Shown: positions 35,813 to 47,928, counted from the first letter of the stretch. The stretch is 64,000 nt of DNA from Fagopyrum homotropicum (GCA_033239125.1 BSWB01000002.1:2699001-2763000); one strand, 5' to 3'. The notes: generated from the letters alone by a model not told the origin. A program made the numbers and translations.

Positions 35813-36210
35813 AATAAGATCTCATTTCGAAAGATGGTGACACTCCGAGCCTAGTATATAAGGTCGGTGGGTTACTCTTATTGCCAATTGATTTTAGGAT
35901 AGAACCTCATCGGGTTTATGTATTGGGCTTGGGCCTAACGCGCTTGTGCGCTCGGATGCACAAGACCCCCGCTCTATCGGTCTGTCTGTATCGGACTTTG
36001 ACATGGTATCAGAGCGGTTAGCCTCAATTCGGCTCGCGATCCTAACCTGTGGACAAGCGTAACACTGTCGGTGAGCTACTCCTCCTATTGTCAATTGGTA
36101 TGAGGATGAAACCTCGCCGGGTTTATGTGCTGGGCTTGGGCCTAATGCGCATGTGCGCTCATATGCACACGACCCCCGCTCTACCGATCCGTCTATATCA
36201 GACTTTGACA
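35813..36210 (+). mobile_element. TRIM-like miniature LTR retrotransposon with PBS
   Basis: The 5' LTR (35813-36003, 191 bp) starts TGTTGGAGATAATAAG and ends GGACTTTGACA. It is followed at once by TGGTATCAGAGC (36004-36015), the initiator-Met tRNA primer-binding site. After a 50-70 base internal segment comes a second LTR lacking its first ~65 bases, ending CAGACTTTGACA at 36210. The outer flanks CCACT (35808-35812) and CTACT (36211-36215) differ by one base and may be the 5-bp target duplication. There is no room for proteins, as in TRIMs. The short internal region and truncated 3' LTR suggest an internal recombination event. Confidence 0.75.
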
Positions 36211-36835
36211 CTACTTAAAAAACGTAAAAACAATATAACTTTATCGTTACTTTTTATGTCACGGACAATGGTTAGAAAATTAAGTCGGTAACATGTTGAA
36301 TATCATATAGTTAGGAATATTGTTGTACATGAATTTCGAATACTTCATGGGTTCAATACAAATATTAGAGACATAGGAGTACACATATATAATCTTTAAC
36401 ATGTTATTACAAGACGAATAGTTTTCGAGTTAAATTGCAAAATATGTCACTTATTTTCGTAACTACAATGTTAGCAACATTGCATACAATTTTACCACTA
36501 TTATTCTATTAAAAATACACATAATATAAACTCATTTAGTAAATATATCTCAATTTAACTTAATTATTTTATCTAAGATAAAATTATATATAAAATAAAA
36601 TTAAAGGAGTTTACAAAACAAAAGTCTATAAAAAAAAGTCTATTTACGTCCAATATATTCTCGTTTTTCTAATATAACACGTAAATACGTAATAGATATA
36701 TCCCTACTTTTCCAAAAAATAAAATATAATCTAAATATAAATCCCCTAACTACAATATTGGGCTGGACCGTTTTATAGTATTGACATCTGGGCCGGGTCA
36801 TATTATTGAATTATGTTATGAGTCGATTTGAGTTT

Positions 36836-36837
<2 letters not shown>
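36211..36837. other. Intergenic; possible Helitron relic at 36.60-36.69 kb
   Basis: No gene. ACAAAACAAAAG..AAAAAAAGTCTATTT (36613-36650) resembles the segment just before the hairpin of the 48.6-kb Helitron (ACAAAACAAAAGCACG, AAAAAAATCTATTT), but the hairpin and CTAG are not found. Confidence 0.35.
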
Positions 36838-36910
<73 letters not shown>

Positions 36911-38060
36911 TTTTAGTTCAAGTGAGGAGAGAGCTTGTAGATAGGAATTAGGAGTGTTGTAAGCCATTGGATGGATTTAAATCAAGGGCTCTCACACGCT
37001 CATCATTAATGGCATTTTTGTAAATTGACTAAAAATCTGAAAAAATATCCTTACGTTCAAAATAGTCATCGGTGTTCATACTTTTATATGTCATTGTTCA
37101 TGTTTTTATACATCGGTGTTCATAGTATTTTTATTCATCAAAGTGTCATGTCCATTTATTTTTTTGTGTTCATTTTATAATGCATAGATGTTCATTTACA
37201 GTATATAACCACAAAAAATAAAAAAAATTCATCACAAAACGTTAAAAGATTATCATAATATGTTATGTATGTGTCAAAGTTATAGATAAGTAATTGGTGT
37301 TCATACTTTTATACGTCATTGTTCATGTTTTTATTCGTCAGTGTTCATACTTTTTATATTATTGTTTCTGTGAATATTATAAACTATTTTTGTATAAGGC
37401 ATTTTACCGAACAGTTTGCGTGCACACTAAAAGGAACATATATAGATTATTCAATTGGAGTTATTAGACCAACTCAACATATGTATATACATGTATTTTC
37501 TCACTCAAACTTATCAAACACAAAATGATTCAAACAAATTTGATTTCGAACACAAACATCAATCATAATGAAACCTAAACCTTAAGAATGGAAATCTAAA
37601 CAGTGAGAGTAGAAATTCGAAGAAACAAAACCTGAATCGTCTTGTATTATCTTTAATTTCACAATTTTTTATGTAATCGATCTTTGAATATTATAAACAC
37701 GATTTTTTAGAAAAGTATAATTTTCAAAAAAAATGACCATCATATTTTATTAACATGATTTGAAAGAATAGTATAATTTTTAAAAAAAATCTAAAAAAAT
37801 ATTTTACAAAAATACAAAAATTAACAATTAATGTTAAAAAACGAATAGTTAGTGTTAGGAAAAAATGAACATTTATTGATAAAAATATGAACAATGACTC
37901 TTTTAAAAATGAACACATACTCATAAAAATATGAACACCAATTTTTATTTACAAAAAGAAAAGCTGGAAAAAAAAAAAAAAAAGGTGACGTTGCATGCCA
38001 CATGTCACCACCCCGGCTCTCCTCATTCCTATCTGCAAGGGTCCTCCTCACCGGAACTGG

Positions 38061-38131
<71 letters not shown>
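36838..38131. mobile_element. Foldback element of about 1.15 kb bounded by two long (TA)n tracts
   Basis: Seventy-one bases of TA (36838-36908) and 67 bases (38065-38131) frame the segment. Just inside, the left end TTTTAGTTCAAGTGAGGAGA..AGATAGGAATTAGGAG and the complement of the right end, GGTCCAGTTCCGGTGAGGAG..AGATAGGAATGAGGAG, form an imperfect 50-base inverted repeat. Deeper in, GGTGTTCATACTTTTAT on the left has inverted counterparts (ATAAAAATATGAACACC) on the right, so much of the element could fold back on itself. No protein is encoded. It resembles MITE groups that insert into TA microsatellites (such as rice Micron), but the family is not identified. Confidence 0.65.
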
Positions 38132-38135
<4 letters not shown>

Positions 38136-38199
38136 ATCTGCACTTAAAATTTAGGGTTTACTTGTTTATATGTTTATAGCAATCATATAAACTTATAAT

Positions 38200-38710
38200 T
38201 AGGGGTGTTTATAGGTCCCGAATTGACCGATCTAATCGGTATAGTCTGGGTTCGGTCCGAAACTGGTCCAATCTGATTCAAATGGACCGGTTTAGAGCAT
38301 AAATAAATTTTAATTTTTTAAATACAAATAATTGATTTTTAGTTTTCATCTTGTATACATTAACATAAATTTCCTCATTGAGAATAATTATTTTTAATTT
38401 TAAAAGTTTATGTCAAATTATTTATCAAATATAAAAACGTTATTTTCAAGTGTCCATATAATAATAAAATCTCTTAGAACAGAAATTGTCAACCTAAACA
38501 TGAGCAAAGTGCAATTTTTTAAATAAAATATAATTTTATTTTATAAATGCAAATCATTTATTTCTTTTTATTATATATAACAAAAACAATGTTCGGACCA
38601 GATTTGCCAGGATCGAGATTTCTGGACCGAGCACCGTACCTAAACTTTTAGGTCCGGATCGGTCCGATCCGAAAACCCGAACCAGACCGAAAATAAACGG
38701 ACCTACCAAT
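38200..38710. mobile_element. hAT-like non-autonomous element, degraded right end
   Basis: It begins TAGGGGTGTTTATAGGTCC, a standard plant hAT-like terminus, followed by GGTCCGAAACTGGTCC. The right part holds GGTCCGGATCGGTCCGATCC and ends in a weak complement (CGGACCTACCAATAAT). The interior is AT-rich and non-coding. Confidence 0.5.
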
Positions 38711-38847
38711 AATCATCAACTTTCTATTTGACATTAAAATCATTTTCCAATCCCAAATCAAACCTTTCAATCCATCTTAGTATCATTTGATTCAAATTGG
38801 TATTAGGATTAGAACTAGAATCTTCGTTTGGGACATTTTGGGTACGC

Positions 38848-40906
38848 TTAGGAATCAAAATAAGGTTTTGGTGATAGCTTAATACCCTTACTAGACCTCA
38901 CAATACACTTCCCACTAATAACACTACCCGTGCAAGTCCTTTCACTATTAATAGAAGACATCGGTGAGATCTTAGCCTTGTAAGGTGAGTCCCCGTCCGA
39001 GAAACAATCGAGTTGCATCGGCCTTAGCCTAGGCGAGCAACTCGTGGGTCGTGCCCTAGCCCTTGTTGACTCGGTTGGAGCCATGTATGTTGGCTCACCG
39101 TTCATTTTGTCATCCGACATGGAATTTGGTGGCCTACGTTTTCTACGTTGTAACGGCCTCCTAGGACCCGGTGATGCGGATTCACTTACCGTTGTTTCTC
39201 TTGGTTGCATTTGCTTCCCTCCTATCGTGTCAACCATTTTGATTTCTTCTTTCTCTGGCACGTCATCTTCCGAGTGTTCCTCGAGCCAGGATCTTAGTCT
39301 TCCGTTTCTCCTTGCCTCTTCTAGTTGATCCGCGGAATGCTGCAAGTAGCAACATAACAAGATCTTTACTAAACAAGTCGAGTATGAACATACTTTTAAG
39401 TTGTTTAAAATTTGGGTCTGACTCAAACTTGATTCTAAATAAGCCGAAAATGAGCATACCAAAAAACGGCTCGTTTGACTTGAATACAACCCTAATGATG
39501 ACTAAAAGAATCAATCTTCAATGGAATTGTGATATTACTCGAGTTACTCGGACTTGACTTGTAAAAAAAGCTCGACTTGCTCACTTATTAAACAAGCTGA
39601 GTATGAGCACATTCATAGAGCTCGGTTAGAACGTGGGTTCAATCGATCTTTCAACCTTGTAGAAAAGAACTAGAACATACCCGATGGTTGAATGAATACG
39701 CTTTAATCCTATGCCTTCTCAACATAGCTCCAGTCTTACTCAAGAGTATGGCATTCTCTTCCTCCTTTGTTACAAGCCTGTCATCCCACCTCCTATATTG
39801 GCTACTTAGCTCCATCTGCATCCAAAACCAATTTTGACAATCAAAATCACTTGATTCAAGTTTCTTATTGTGCAAAACCGGGAACAACCCGACTGAATCT
39901 GCAAACTATGACATTCAACACATATCAACATTTCTTACATTCAAGACATATCAATTATATTTAGATCTCAATATCAAAGTCACTTGATTCAAGTTTCTTA
40001 TTGTGCGTAACTAGAGACAACCCAACTGAATCTGCAAGGTGTGACATTCAAGACATATCAACATTTCTGACATATAACACATATGAATCATATTTAGATC
40101 TCCATAGAAAAATCATAGTATACCTTCAATCTATCATGTACAAACTCTTGCACATCTTCATCTTGTCTCTTGATCTTGGCACCTTGACACCTCGTCGCGC
40201 AAACTTGTGAATGAATACTCACAATAGATTGCAAAGACTTGAGTGTCGCCACCGCTTGTCGTCTCACGGCTCTTCCTCGGATTATAGCTTGAAGTCTTAC
40301 CAAACCTTTCAAAGCTCTTAAAGCCTTCCTAGCCTACAACATATCATTTTGTCATACTCAATCCAATCCAACAACAACCTCAAACACTTAACATCAAACT
40401 TATTACCAAAAAGCCTCTAAAGGCAGTTTGAATCTTAGTTGCAGCAAGATCTTCAACGTGTCGTAACAACTGCGAACGACTTAGACGAATCTCGGAAGCT
40501 TGAGATTCATGCTCCTTATGCTCACATTGGCTCGTCGAAGTAGATGATGTCGGTAAGCCAATGTGAGCATAAGATTCTTGATTGAGTTCTTCTTTTATTG
40601 CTTTGTTTTGTGTCCTTTGTTCAGACATTGATGGGGCAGCTAGTGATGGTGGCCTCTTTGTGGTCCTCATCCATCCGAGTATCCATCTCGTCTTCGTCTT
40701 CGTCTTTGTCCTCGTCTTCTTCCTCGTCTTCTTCAACTGGAGATCGATTTTGTCAGATTTTGATTATTAACTCAAAGTTTAATTTCCTCTTTCTTGATAA
40801 TATATGATCTTATAAATAAAGATTGTACCTTTTTCTCATCATCTTCATTTGTGGTAGGAAAGATAAGATCTTTAATTCTATTGAACCAGCTTTTCTTCTT
40901 AGGCAT
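38848..40906 (-). CDS. IQ67-domain (IQD) calmodulin-binding protein
   Basis: Five exons: 40829-40906, 40407-40736, 40124-40333, 39681-39815, 38848-39339, giving 414 aa. The start MPKKKSWFNRIKDLIF is the usual basic IQD N-terminus. The IQ67 core spans the exon 2/3 junction: ATKIQTAFRGFL then ARKALRALKGLVRLQAIIRG, with the intron in phase 0 between FL and AR, the position conserved in IQD genes. Exon 3 carries the following basic repeats. The C-terminal DUF4005-like stretch contains PTYMAPTESTRARARP. Family knowledge: IQDs bind calmodulin/Ca2+ sensors and act as scaffolds at microtubules, plasma membrane or nucleus, affecting cell shape. The N-terminal pattern resembles the IQD11/12 group (inference). 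Exon 2 opens with an odd Lys/Thr/Arg run (KKTRKKTRTKTKTKTR) from a purine-rich tract. A hAT-like fragment (CGGCTCGTTTGACTTG..TACAACCCTA, ending 39494) sits in intron 4. Confidence 0.93.
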
Positions 40907-41559
40907 TTGCACAATGTAAAGCTAGAAGCCTTCAAAGCACACAAATTTAAGATCAATACAAATAAAAAGTACAGAAAAATATGACAAGCATGTGAAGATT
41001 GTCTTACTATATTTGTGAAGGTCAAGATTGACTAAACAAGATTGAAAGAATCAAAACCACCATTGATGAGCTGAGATGGAAGCTAGCTAGCTAGAGAGAT
41101 GAATCTATGAAGAGGGTCTAAAAGGTAAGCTAGCATTTGTGTTTGATAGAGAATCTAAACAATAATCATTGATTGTATGCATGTGGCTAAGCTAGAATGC
41201 TATTTGTGTGTTTCCTATTGGAAGTGGGACCCTGAAGAGATTAAGAGAGATGAAGAAAAAGGAAAAGGAGAAAGATAATCTCCATTGGAGCTATGGATCA
41301 TAAGGTATGGAGGTTCTGCCACAACCCTTCTTGGATTAGAATGAATTTGTGATGAATATTAATTGAGATTGTTCAGAGTTTTTTTTACCTTTGAAGAGTT
41401 GTGGGGTTAAGTGCTTACAACTGTCACTGACATTGCTCATAAGGTTGTTTGGTGTAAAATTACTAAATTACCCTCACATCTTCCTAACTATCTCTTTCTA
41501 TCTAATACTCTTAAAGAGATTGGTGATGAAATGGGTCCAAGGAATTAAACTCCAATGTA
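40907..41559. promoter_or_regulatory. IQD upstream region
   Basis: Leader and promoter side of the minus-strand IQD gene. A GA-rich stretch at 41216-41275 and an AGCTAGCTAGCTAG run near 41080 are visible. I cannot assign a TATA box with confidence, and no other gene is seen. Confidence 0.4.
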
Positions 41560-42115
41560 CTAATTCTAGGTGTAAGGTTTTACAAGAAAAAAACCCATGA
41601 TTTTATTTGGGTTTTTAACCCACTAATCAAAAAAAAATTCGGGTTTATGGGTAGTTTACGATCTGATCCGATACGATTTGGTCATGTGCTACATGTTTCT
41701 AAACACATAACTTATTTTTGAAGTAGTTTGAATCAAAACTAAGAACAAGAGCTAAATTTCTAGCGGTTTTTTCGGATTTGGACCTAAACAGCTTGTTGGT
41801 CCTGGTCCATGTCGTGCATTTTCAATTACTCGATTTGAGTTGTCTAATGACTTACCCCCAAACATCCAACATGTAAAACGGGTTCAATTCACATTTAATA
41901 ACGTTACCAATTACTCATTCTAGGTGTAAGGTTTTACAAGAAAAAAAACCCATGATTTTATTTGGGTTTTTAACCCACTAATCTAGAATTTTTTCGAGTT
42001 TATGGGTAGTTTATGATCCGATTCGATCTGGTCATGTGCTAGGTCAAATCCCACACATGTTTATGAACACATAACTTGTTTTTGAAGTAGTTTGAATCAA
42101 AACTAAGAACAAGTG
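41560..42115. repeat. Direct duplication (about 195 bp, 358 bp apart) around an inverted segment
   Basis: ATTCTAGGTGTAAGGTTTTA..GAATCAAAACTAAGAACAAG occurs at about 41563-41750 and 41921-42113. Between them, 41755-41905 is the inverted counterpart of 44610-44790 (its complement contains ATGTTGGATGTTTGGGGGTA and ACATGGACCAGGACC). This looks like part of a larger, rearranged transposable element whose other side lies near 44.7 kb. Confidence 0.65.
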
Positions 42116-42745
42116 CAAAAAAAGTCTAACATTTAGGTTTTCAAGAAGTAATAATGTAATGCAAGGCAAAGAATTTCAAGAAAGGCAGCTTTGCTTGACA
42201 TATTTGGCATGACTGAATTGAAATAGAAGCAATAGAGATAGATTATTCATTACAAATTGTCAGAAAACTAAATTAAAGAACCAATATAAGTGGAAATACA
42301 GATTGTATTTATTGAATTATTGAAGGTGGGGAAGTCTGAACATGTGGAGATCAGGAGGGAATGTGGGAGAAGAAGACAAAGTATACATTGCTGGACTCTC
42401 TCTCTCTCTCTTTCTGTCTGTGGCTTGAGGAAAGTACCCACAGGCAACAGGCCATAATCCATGTTTGCTAGCTATCAAAGTGTCAAAAGACATATTCATA
42501 AGAATTCATGGAGTATAATTCATTCATATCTTTCCCACTTGCTTTCTTTCTCTTCTTTTTTTGTTCTTTCATTCTTTTCTTTGTTATTGATGCAGAGATC
42601 ACTTTGTATTGTCTAGCTGAGCTACTGTTCATATCCAGACAATTGTATGCTTTCCTTTCGTTGTGTCTCCCTCTATTGTTTACCCTCAAAGTTGCATGCA
42701 GTAAAAGATCATGTGTCTGCAGTCTCTTTTCTTTTCAACAGTGGG

Positions 42746-42748
<3 letters not shown>

Positions 42749-42791
<43 letters not shown>
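42749..42791. repeat. (AT)n microsatellite
   Basis: Forty-three bases of AT dinucleotide, at the left edge of the 42.8-44.8 kb repeat cluster. Confidence 0.95.
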
Positions 42792-42792
<1 letters not shown>

Positions 42793-44800
42793 CCCTTATA
42801 AGATCTTAGGTAATAGTGAGATGGAATCATCTATGTTGGTAAATTGGTATATATCTTTTTTTACCAACAAAGATTTTGGTTTGTTATATGATCGTATGAC
42901 TAAGGCGAACGACGTGGAGGGTGTTCATCTAATGGTTAATGTTTGTCTCTGAATACCACCTAAAAGTTTGTTGTCTTATCGGCCTATGATAATTCACCTA
43001 TATATAGTAATTAGTAATGTACTATAATGTGAATCCCTTGGTACATGTTGAGCTGGACTTAAATCACAAAACTGAAAAATATACAACGGTTGTATTCCTA
43101 AAACGCATACAAATGGATATCTACATTTGTATTAATGCTAAACTTGATTCAATTAAAATTTAGTATCCGATCTGAAAAAATGCCAAAACTTGTCATCAAA
43201 GATTTTCATCTATACGAAATAACCCATATAAGTTATTACTTGATGACGGGATAGAATCATCTATGTTTTAGGATCATATATTCTTTTTTACTAACAAAGC
43301 TTTTCATTTGTAATATGGCATATGATAATTCACTTTAATTTTAAGGTTAATATTTGTCGTCATATATAACCTAAGAGTTTGCTGGCATATGATAATTCAC
43401 CTATATGTATATAGTAATTAGTGATGTTCTTAAATTGAATTGAACAACCCCGTGTTACATGTTGGAGTTTGGGGGTAAATTATTAGACGACTTAGATTGA
43501 GGTTTCACCAACAAAGATTTTCGTTTGTAATATGATCGTATGACTAAAGCGAACGACGTGGAGGGTGCTCATCTAACGGTTAATGTTTTTCTTTGTTTCC
43601 ACCTAAGAGTTTGTCGCCTTGTCGACATGATAATTCCCCTATATATAGTAATAAGTAATGTACTTTAACGTGAATCCCGTGGTACATGTTGAACCTGGAC
43701 TCAAATCACATAATTCAAGTTGCTGGTTAATTCATAGAAATGTGGTAGAAATGCCTACTCTCATGGCTGATTTCGGCTACAAACCGATATACATGTCATA
43801 TGAGCATCAAAACAGGAGCTACATCACTCCTTACAGTCATCAACTCAAATGAATTTCAACACCACATAAATAAACAAATATTAAAACCCTCTAGCAATAT
43901 CACCAATATACTCCGGAAAAGCATTATTCATGAGCTTAAAAATATGGACTTTGATAAGCCGAGCAATCACCTCCATTGGTATCCTATTATTGTCGAACAC
44001 GATCGCATTCCTTGCATGCCAGGTATAGTAAATTGTCGTAATGAGTGCGATCTTCATAGCAATCGATCGTTTATGTCTACCCTTCCTCCTATGCTTCAAC
44101 CATCTGATGGTGATATCCAATGTTCCCAAACCCGAAGGCATACCCATCATACTTCGAATTTCCTTCCAAATATTTCTTGTATATCGACACCTGAAAACGC
44201 ATACAAAAAGTTATCTACGTTAATACCATTAAATTTGTGTGATGTTCATATATATTTTTTTATGGTTTTATTTCTTTTATCAAAAGAAGAAAAATTTTGT
44301 TTTCACCCTTTCAATTAAGGTTTAGTATCCGATCTGAAAAAATCCACAAGAGAAACTCTTATCGTCAAAGATTTTCATCTATACGGAATACATATAAGTT
44401 GTTACTTGATAGTGGGATAGAATCATCTATATTGGTAGAATCATATATTCTTCTTTACCAACAAAGATTTTCATTTGTAATGTAGTCGTAAGACAAGGCG
44501 AACGACATGTAGGGTGTTCGCTTTAATCTTAAGGTTAATATTTATCGTCATATTCCACCTAAGAGTTTGTCGGCATATGATAATTCACCTATATATAAAA
44601 TAATTAGTAATGTTCTTAAATGTGAATTGAACAACCCCGTGTTACATGTTGGATGTTTGGGGGTAATTCATTAGACAATTTAAATCAAGTAATTGGAAAA
44701 TGCAAGACATGGACCAGGACCGACAAACCGTTTGGGTCCAAATCCGAAAAAAACCGCCAGAGATTTAGCTCTGGCCTTTTTCGAGCCCGGGTTTATATCA
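42792..44800. repeat. Cluster of four diverged repeats (unclassified element)
   Basis: Blocks near 42792, 43205, 43500 and 44330 share GGAATCATCTATGTTGGTA-like, CCAACAAAGATTTT(C/G)(A/G)TTTG and AAGGCGAACGAC words, then CACCTATATATA and a GTTACATGTTG end. They are in direct orientation and heavily diverged. Scraps of frame remain (42647-42952, 44297-44485) but without a convincing domain. The last block continues into 44610-44790, which recurs inverted at 41755-41905. Probably nested fragments of one transposon family. Confidence 0.5.
43878..44220 (-). pseudogene. LINE zf-RVT fragment
   Basis: The minus strand reads YTRNIWKEIRSMMGMPSG, then KIALITTIYYTWHARNAIVF and RIPMEVIARLIKVHI. This is the region after the reverse-transcriptase zinc knuckle in plant LINEs (IW..I, then (Y/W)xxWxxRNxxxF). 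The frame is open for about 110 codons, but both the RT core and RNase H are missing. The longer antisense frame at 43800-44318 on the plus strand is a shadow. Confidence 0.65.
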
Positions 44801-47043
44801 AGATCTATCCATTAGCTAATAGTATGATTATCATTAACAATTGGTTAGATGTATCTTTTGTAGATTAAATTCTTGTTCTTAGTGAATGAGTTCAATACCA
44901 TGATATCCACTTCTTACTTATATGTGCTTATCTATTGACCTAACTTATGTTTGCATATAAATATATGCAATGAATAAACACATACCCTAAACCATGTATA
45001 AAAACTTAGGAGTAAATAAAGAGGACACAAGATATTAGAATGAGAGACAAGGAGAGTTAGGTAGTTTTCACAATCATGTTGTTGTCTTCATTCTAACATT
45101 GAATAATAGCCTGACACATGACTCATCACCACCCCCACCTGCCTTTTTATCACTATTCCACATTCAATTATCACCAAATCTGGATTAAATTAGGGTTTTT
45201 GCTCCCTTAATTATTAATATTAAGTTTGGACTTATGGATAATTATCATTTTTAAAGAGAATATTCAAGTGGTTTACTATACTCATAAACCAATCTTATAA
45301 GACATTATGTTTACAAAGTCCCATATGCCTTTTCATTATTGTTTTCATTTTTCACATTTTTAGCGAGAATTGTTTGATGGGTCAAGCGATGGTTGTGGTT
45401 TTGCATTATGATATTCCGAGAGTGGTGACGAAAACCTATTGGTTGACCCTTGTGGGTAACACGGTGGGTGCGTTAGTTGGCCGGATTCGATCTTAAGCTT
45501 TCAAATTGATTTAACGTGTGCTTATGAAGTTACGTGCGACAAAAAACGGAACAAGACAATTAATTCACTTTCTTGCCCAACTACGACCCGTTGATACTAT
45601 TCCTTCCGCTTTCATATTTTCATTTCATTTTGTATGGAGATCGACATTCCTATTAGTTTATTAAAAGTTTGTTTTCCTAAAATAATACATGTGTAAGTAT
45701 AAGGGGGACGTATCAAAATGACATGTTATTCGAGCCGGTTTGATATAAATGTGGAATAATGTTGGAATTAGAAAACGTATTGGAATAAAAACCTGGAAAC
45801 GGTCATACTTAATGTTTGTTATTTGGCATAATATTAGAAAGGAGGATTTCTAAAACCAAAATTTTACGATATTTTTAAATATACTATAAACTAGTATTTA
45901 TATGCTCGTAGTTGATTAAGATGATTAATATCAATATAATTTTATGGATTTCTGCCTCATTATAATCTAAATTATGGGGTGTATTCAATTAAAATTCTAT
46001 GAGAATCAGTCAAAATCTTTAAAAGTTTGGATTGAATATACCTCTATATATTTTGTCAAGGGATTCATACTCATTTATTTGCATATCGTGATATCGAAAC
46101 ATGACACGACCCAAAACCCTAAATAAACCAAACAATCACCATAACTCGTGAAAAGGAAAACAATAAAAGCACCACAAAAATGGCAAAGGGAAAATGAAGT
46201 TTAATAACCAATCAATCACCATATCATCGATTCAATTCGTCTTTAAAGATGAAAACGAAGGCAACATATGTGATGAGAAGTAGAAGGAGCTTCCATATGT
46301 AAGAGGAAATTGTGGCATTAACAAAGATTTTGATCTGAAAAATGAAAATTTGCAGAAAAAGACTTCACCTTTTGGGTTATTATGGAAAATAGTGTGAATT
46401 TTTTAAAGTTGAGGAAGATAGCCTCACTTATTTGTTTAAATTTAGCTTGTGTTTAGTATTAGATAGGTTGTTGTAGTTTTGGAAATTTTATAATAATCTC
46501 ATACAAAAAGTGTGTTTAGTATAAGATTGTAGTTGATGTTTTTGAGACTGCCCGTTATTGTTTTGGAGAATCTCCTATTATAAGATATGAGATTATTGTT
46601 TCATTCAAAATCACAGACACAATTATAACTACAACCACATTCATACCAACAACCACATATTTAATATACTAAACACACTCTTAATGTTATAACTAATAAT
46701 AAACCTACAAAATAGTCATGGCGCGTGACTATTAACGATACAAAAACGTAAAATTTACCTCGAGATAATTTTCTTCTTGTGTTGTCGGAACTAAGGGTTT
46801 GTTTGGTGACGATATTATTATGGCGTATTATAATAATTATTATGATAATTAAATTGAGGGATGAAATTTGAATTTTTTTCACACTCTTTATATTAGTCTA
46901 TAATTTTCAATAACCCCATAATCTTCTTCTACCAAATGTGGTCTATGAGATCATTATGAGATTATTTTTAATTATGATTTATGAGTGCTTTTGAATGAAA
47001 AGATTATAAATTTTATTTTGAGATTACTAAATTAAAATGGTTC
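44801..47043. other. Intergenic; small MITE-like palindrome at about 45.98-46.06 kb
   Basis: No gene. GGGGTGTATTCAATT (45977) and its imperfect complement AATTG..GAATATACC (ending near 46055) mark a MITE-like segment of about 80 bp. AT-rich elsewhere, with GGGTTTGTTTGGTGACG at 46794 resembling one end of a Harbinger-like MITE without a partner. Confidence 0.4.
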
Positions 47044-47179
47044 TTGCTATTCGTACCACCTTAACGTTGTTATATATACCACATCTATTTTTGAACGAAA
47101 TGAGTTTCTTGCTACGGCTACACATTGCGTACGCGTAATCGGGGTATGAATAGCATGTTTCAGGTGGTACGAATAGCAA
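47044..47179. mobile_element. MITE, 136 bp, with 18-bp perfect inverted ends
   Basis: It starts TTGCTATTCGTACCACCT and ends with the exact complement AGGTGGTACGAATAGCAA. The interior holds TGCGTACGCGTAATCGGGGT. A second copy in opposite orientation enters the right edge of the window at 63887. Non-coding. Confidence 0.8.
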
Positions 47180-47690
47180 TCTCGCATTAAAATATATAAA
47201 TTGATAGTTATTTCATCCTCTTATATTATATTATTATATAAATCTATAAATAATCTTAAAAGTACCAAATATATCCTATGATTTCCAAATAATCTTAAGC
47301 ATACATATTGAACTTAGCCTAGTCATATGTGGGCCATGTGGCCCATTTTCTCTTTTTGATTGGGCCTTGTCCATTTCCTTATTATTTTATAATCTTGAAA
47401 CTCTTTCACCTATGCAATAAACTATTTTGATCAATCCTACATGCTTGATATATTAACACAAATTATTTTTGTAATTTTTTAAAATTTAGTATAATAGTTT
47501 AAGAATCATTAAGATATAATATCTAAGATATGAATATTATGATTGATTCAAATGTTAAATTGGTTATATGTATGGATATGATAAGAAATTTTAAGTTTTT
47601 AATGAGTATTATCATGTTTTCTAACATATTTTTAGGATGACAATGTATCAATCTTGAATATAATAGTAATAATAAATACTCATACACAAA
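47180..47690. other. Intergenic, no gene seen
   Basis: AT-rich spacer, nothing recognisable. Confidence 0.5.
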
Positions 47691-47928
47691 TGATAACTTT
47701 GGATTGAAATTATTGTTGTATTTGTTTTAATTTACTATTGTAAATTCAGATTGATATTTATAATGCACTACATTTATCATTTACACAAAACAATTACAAT
47801 TGCGTTGGATGATAACTTTGGATTGAAATTATTGTTGTATTTGTTTTAATATACTATTGTATATTCAGAATGATATTTATAATGCACTACATTTATCGTT
47901 TACACAAAACAATTACAACTGCGTCGGA
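47691..47928. repeat. Tandem duplication, two copies of 119 bp
   Basis: Copies start at 47691 and 47810 with TGATAACTTTGGATTGAAAT and stay about 95 percent alike, including CACTACATTTATC and ACACAAAACAATTACAA. No known function. Confidence 0.9.

Noticed and set aside
43800..44318. 172-codon plus-strand frame
   Set aside because: It lies antisense to a recognisable LINE zf-RVT fragment and shows no domain of its own.
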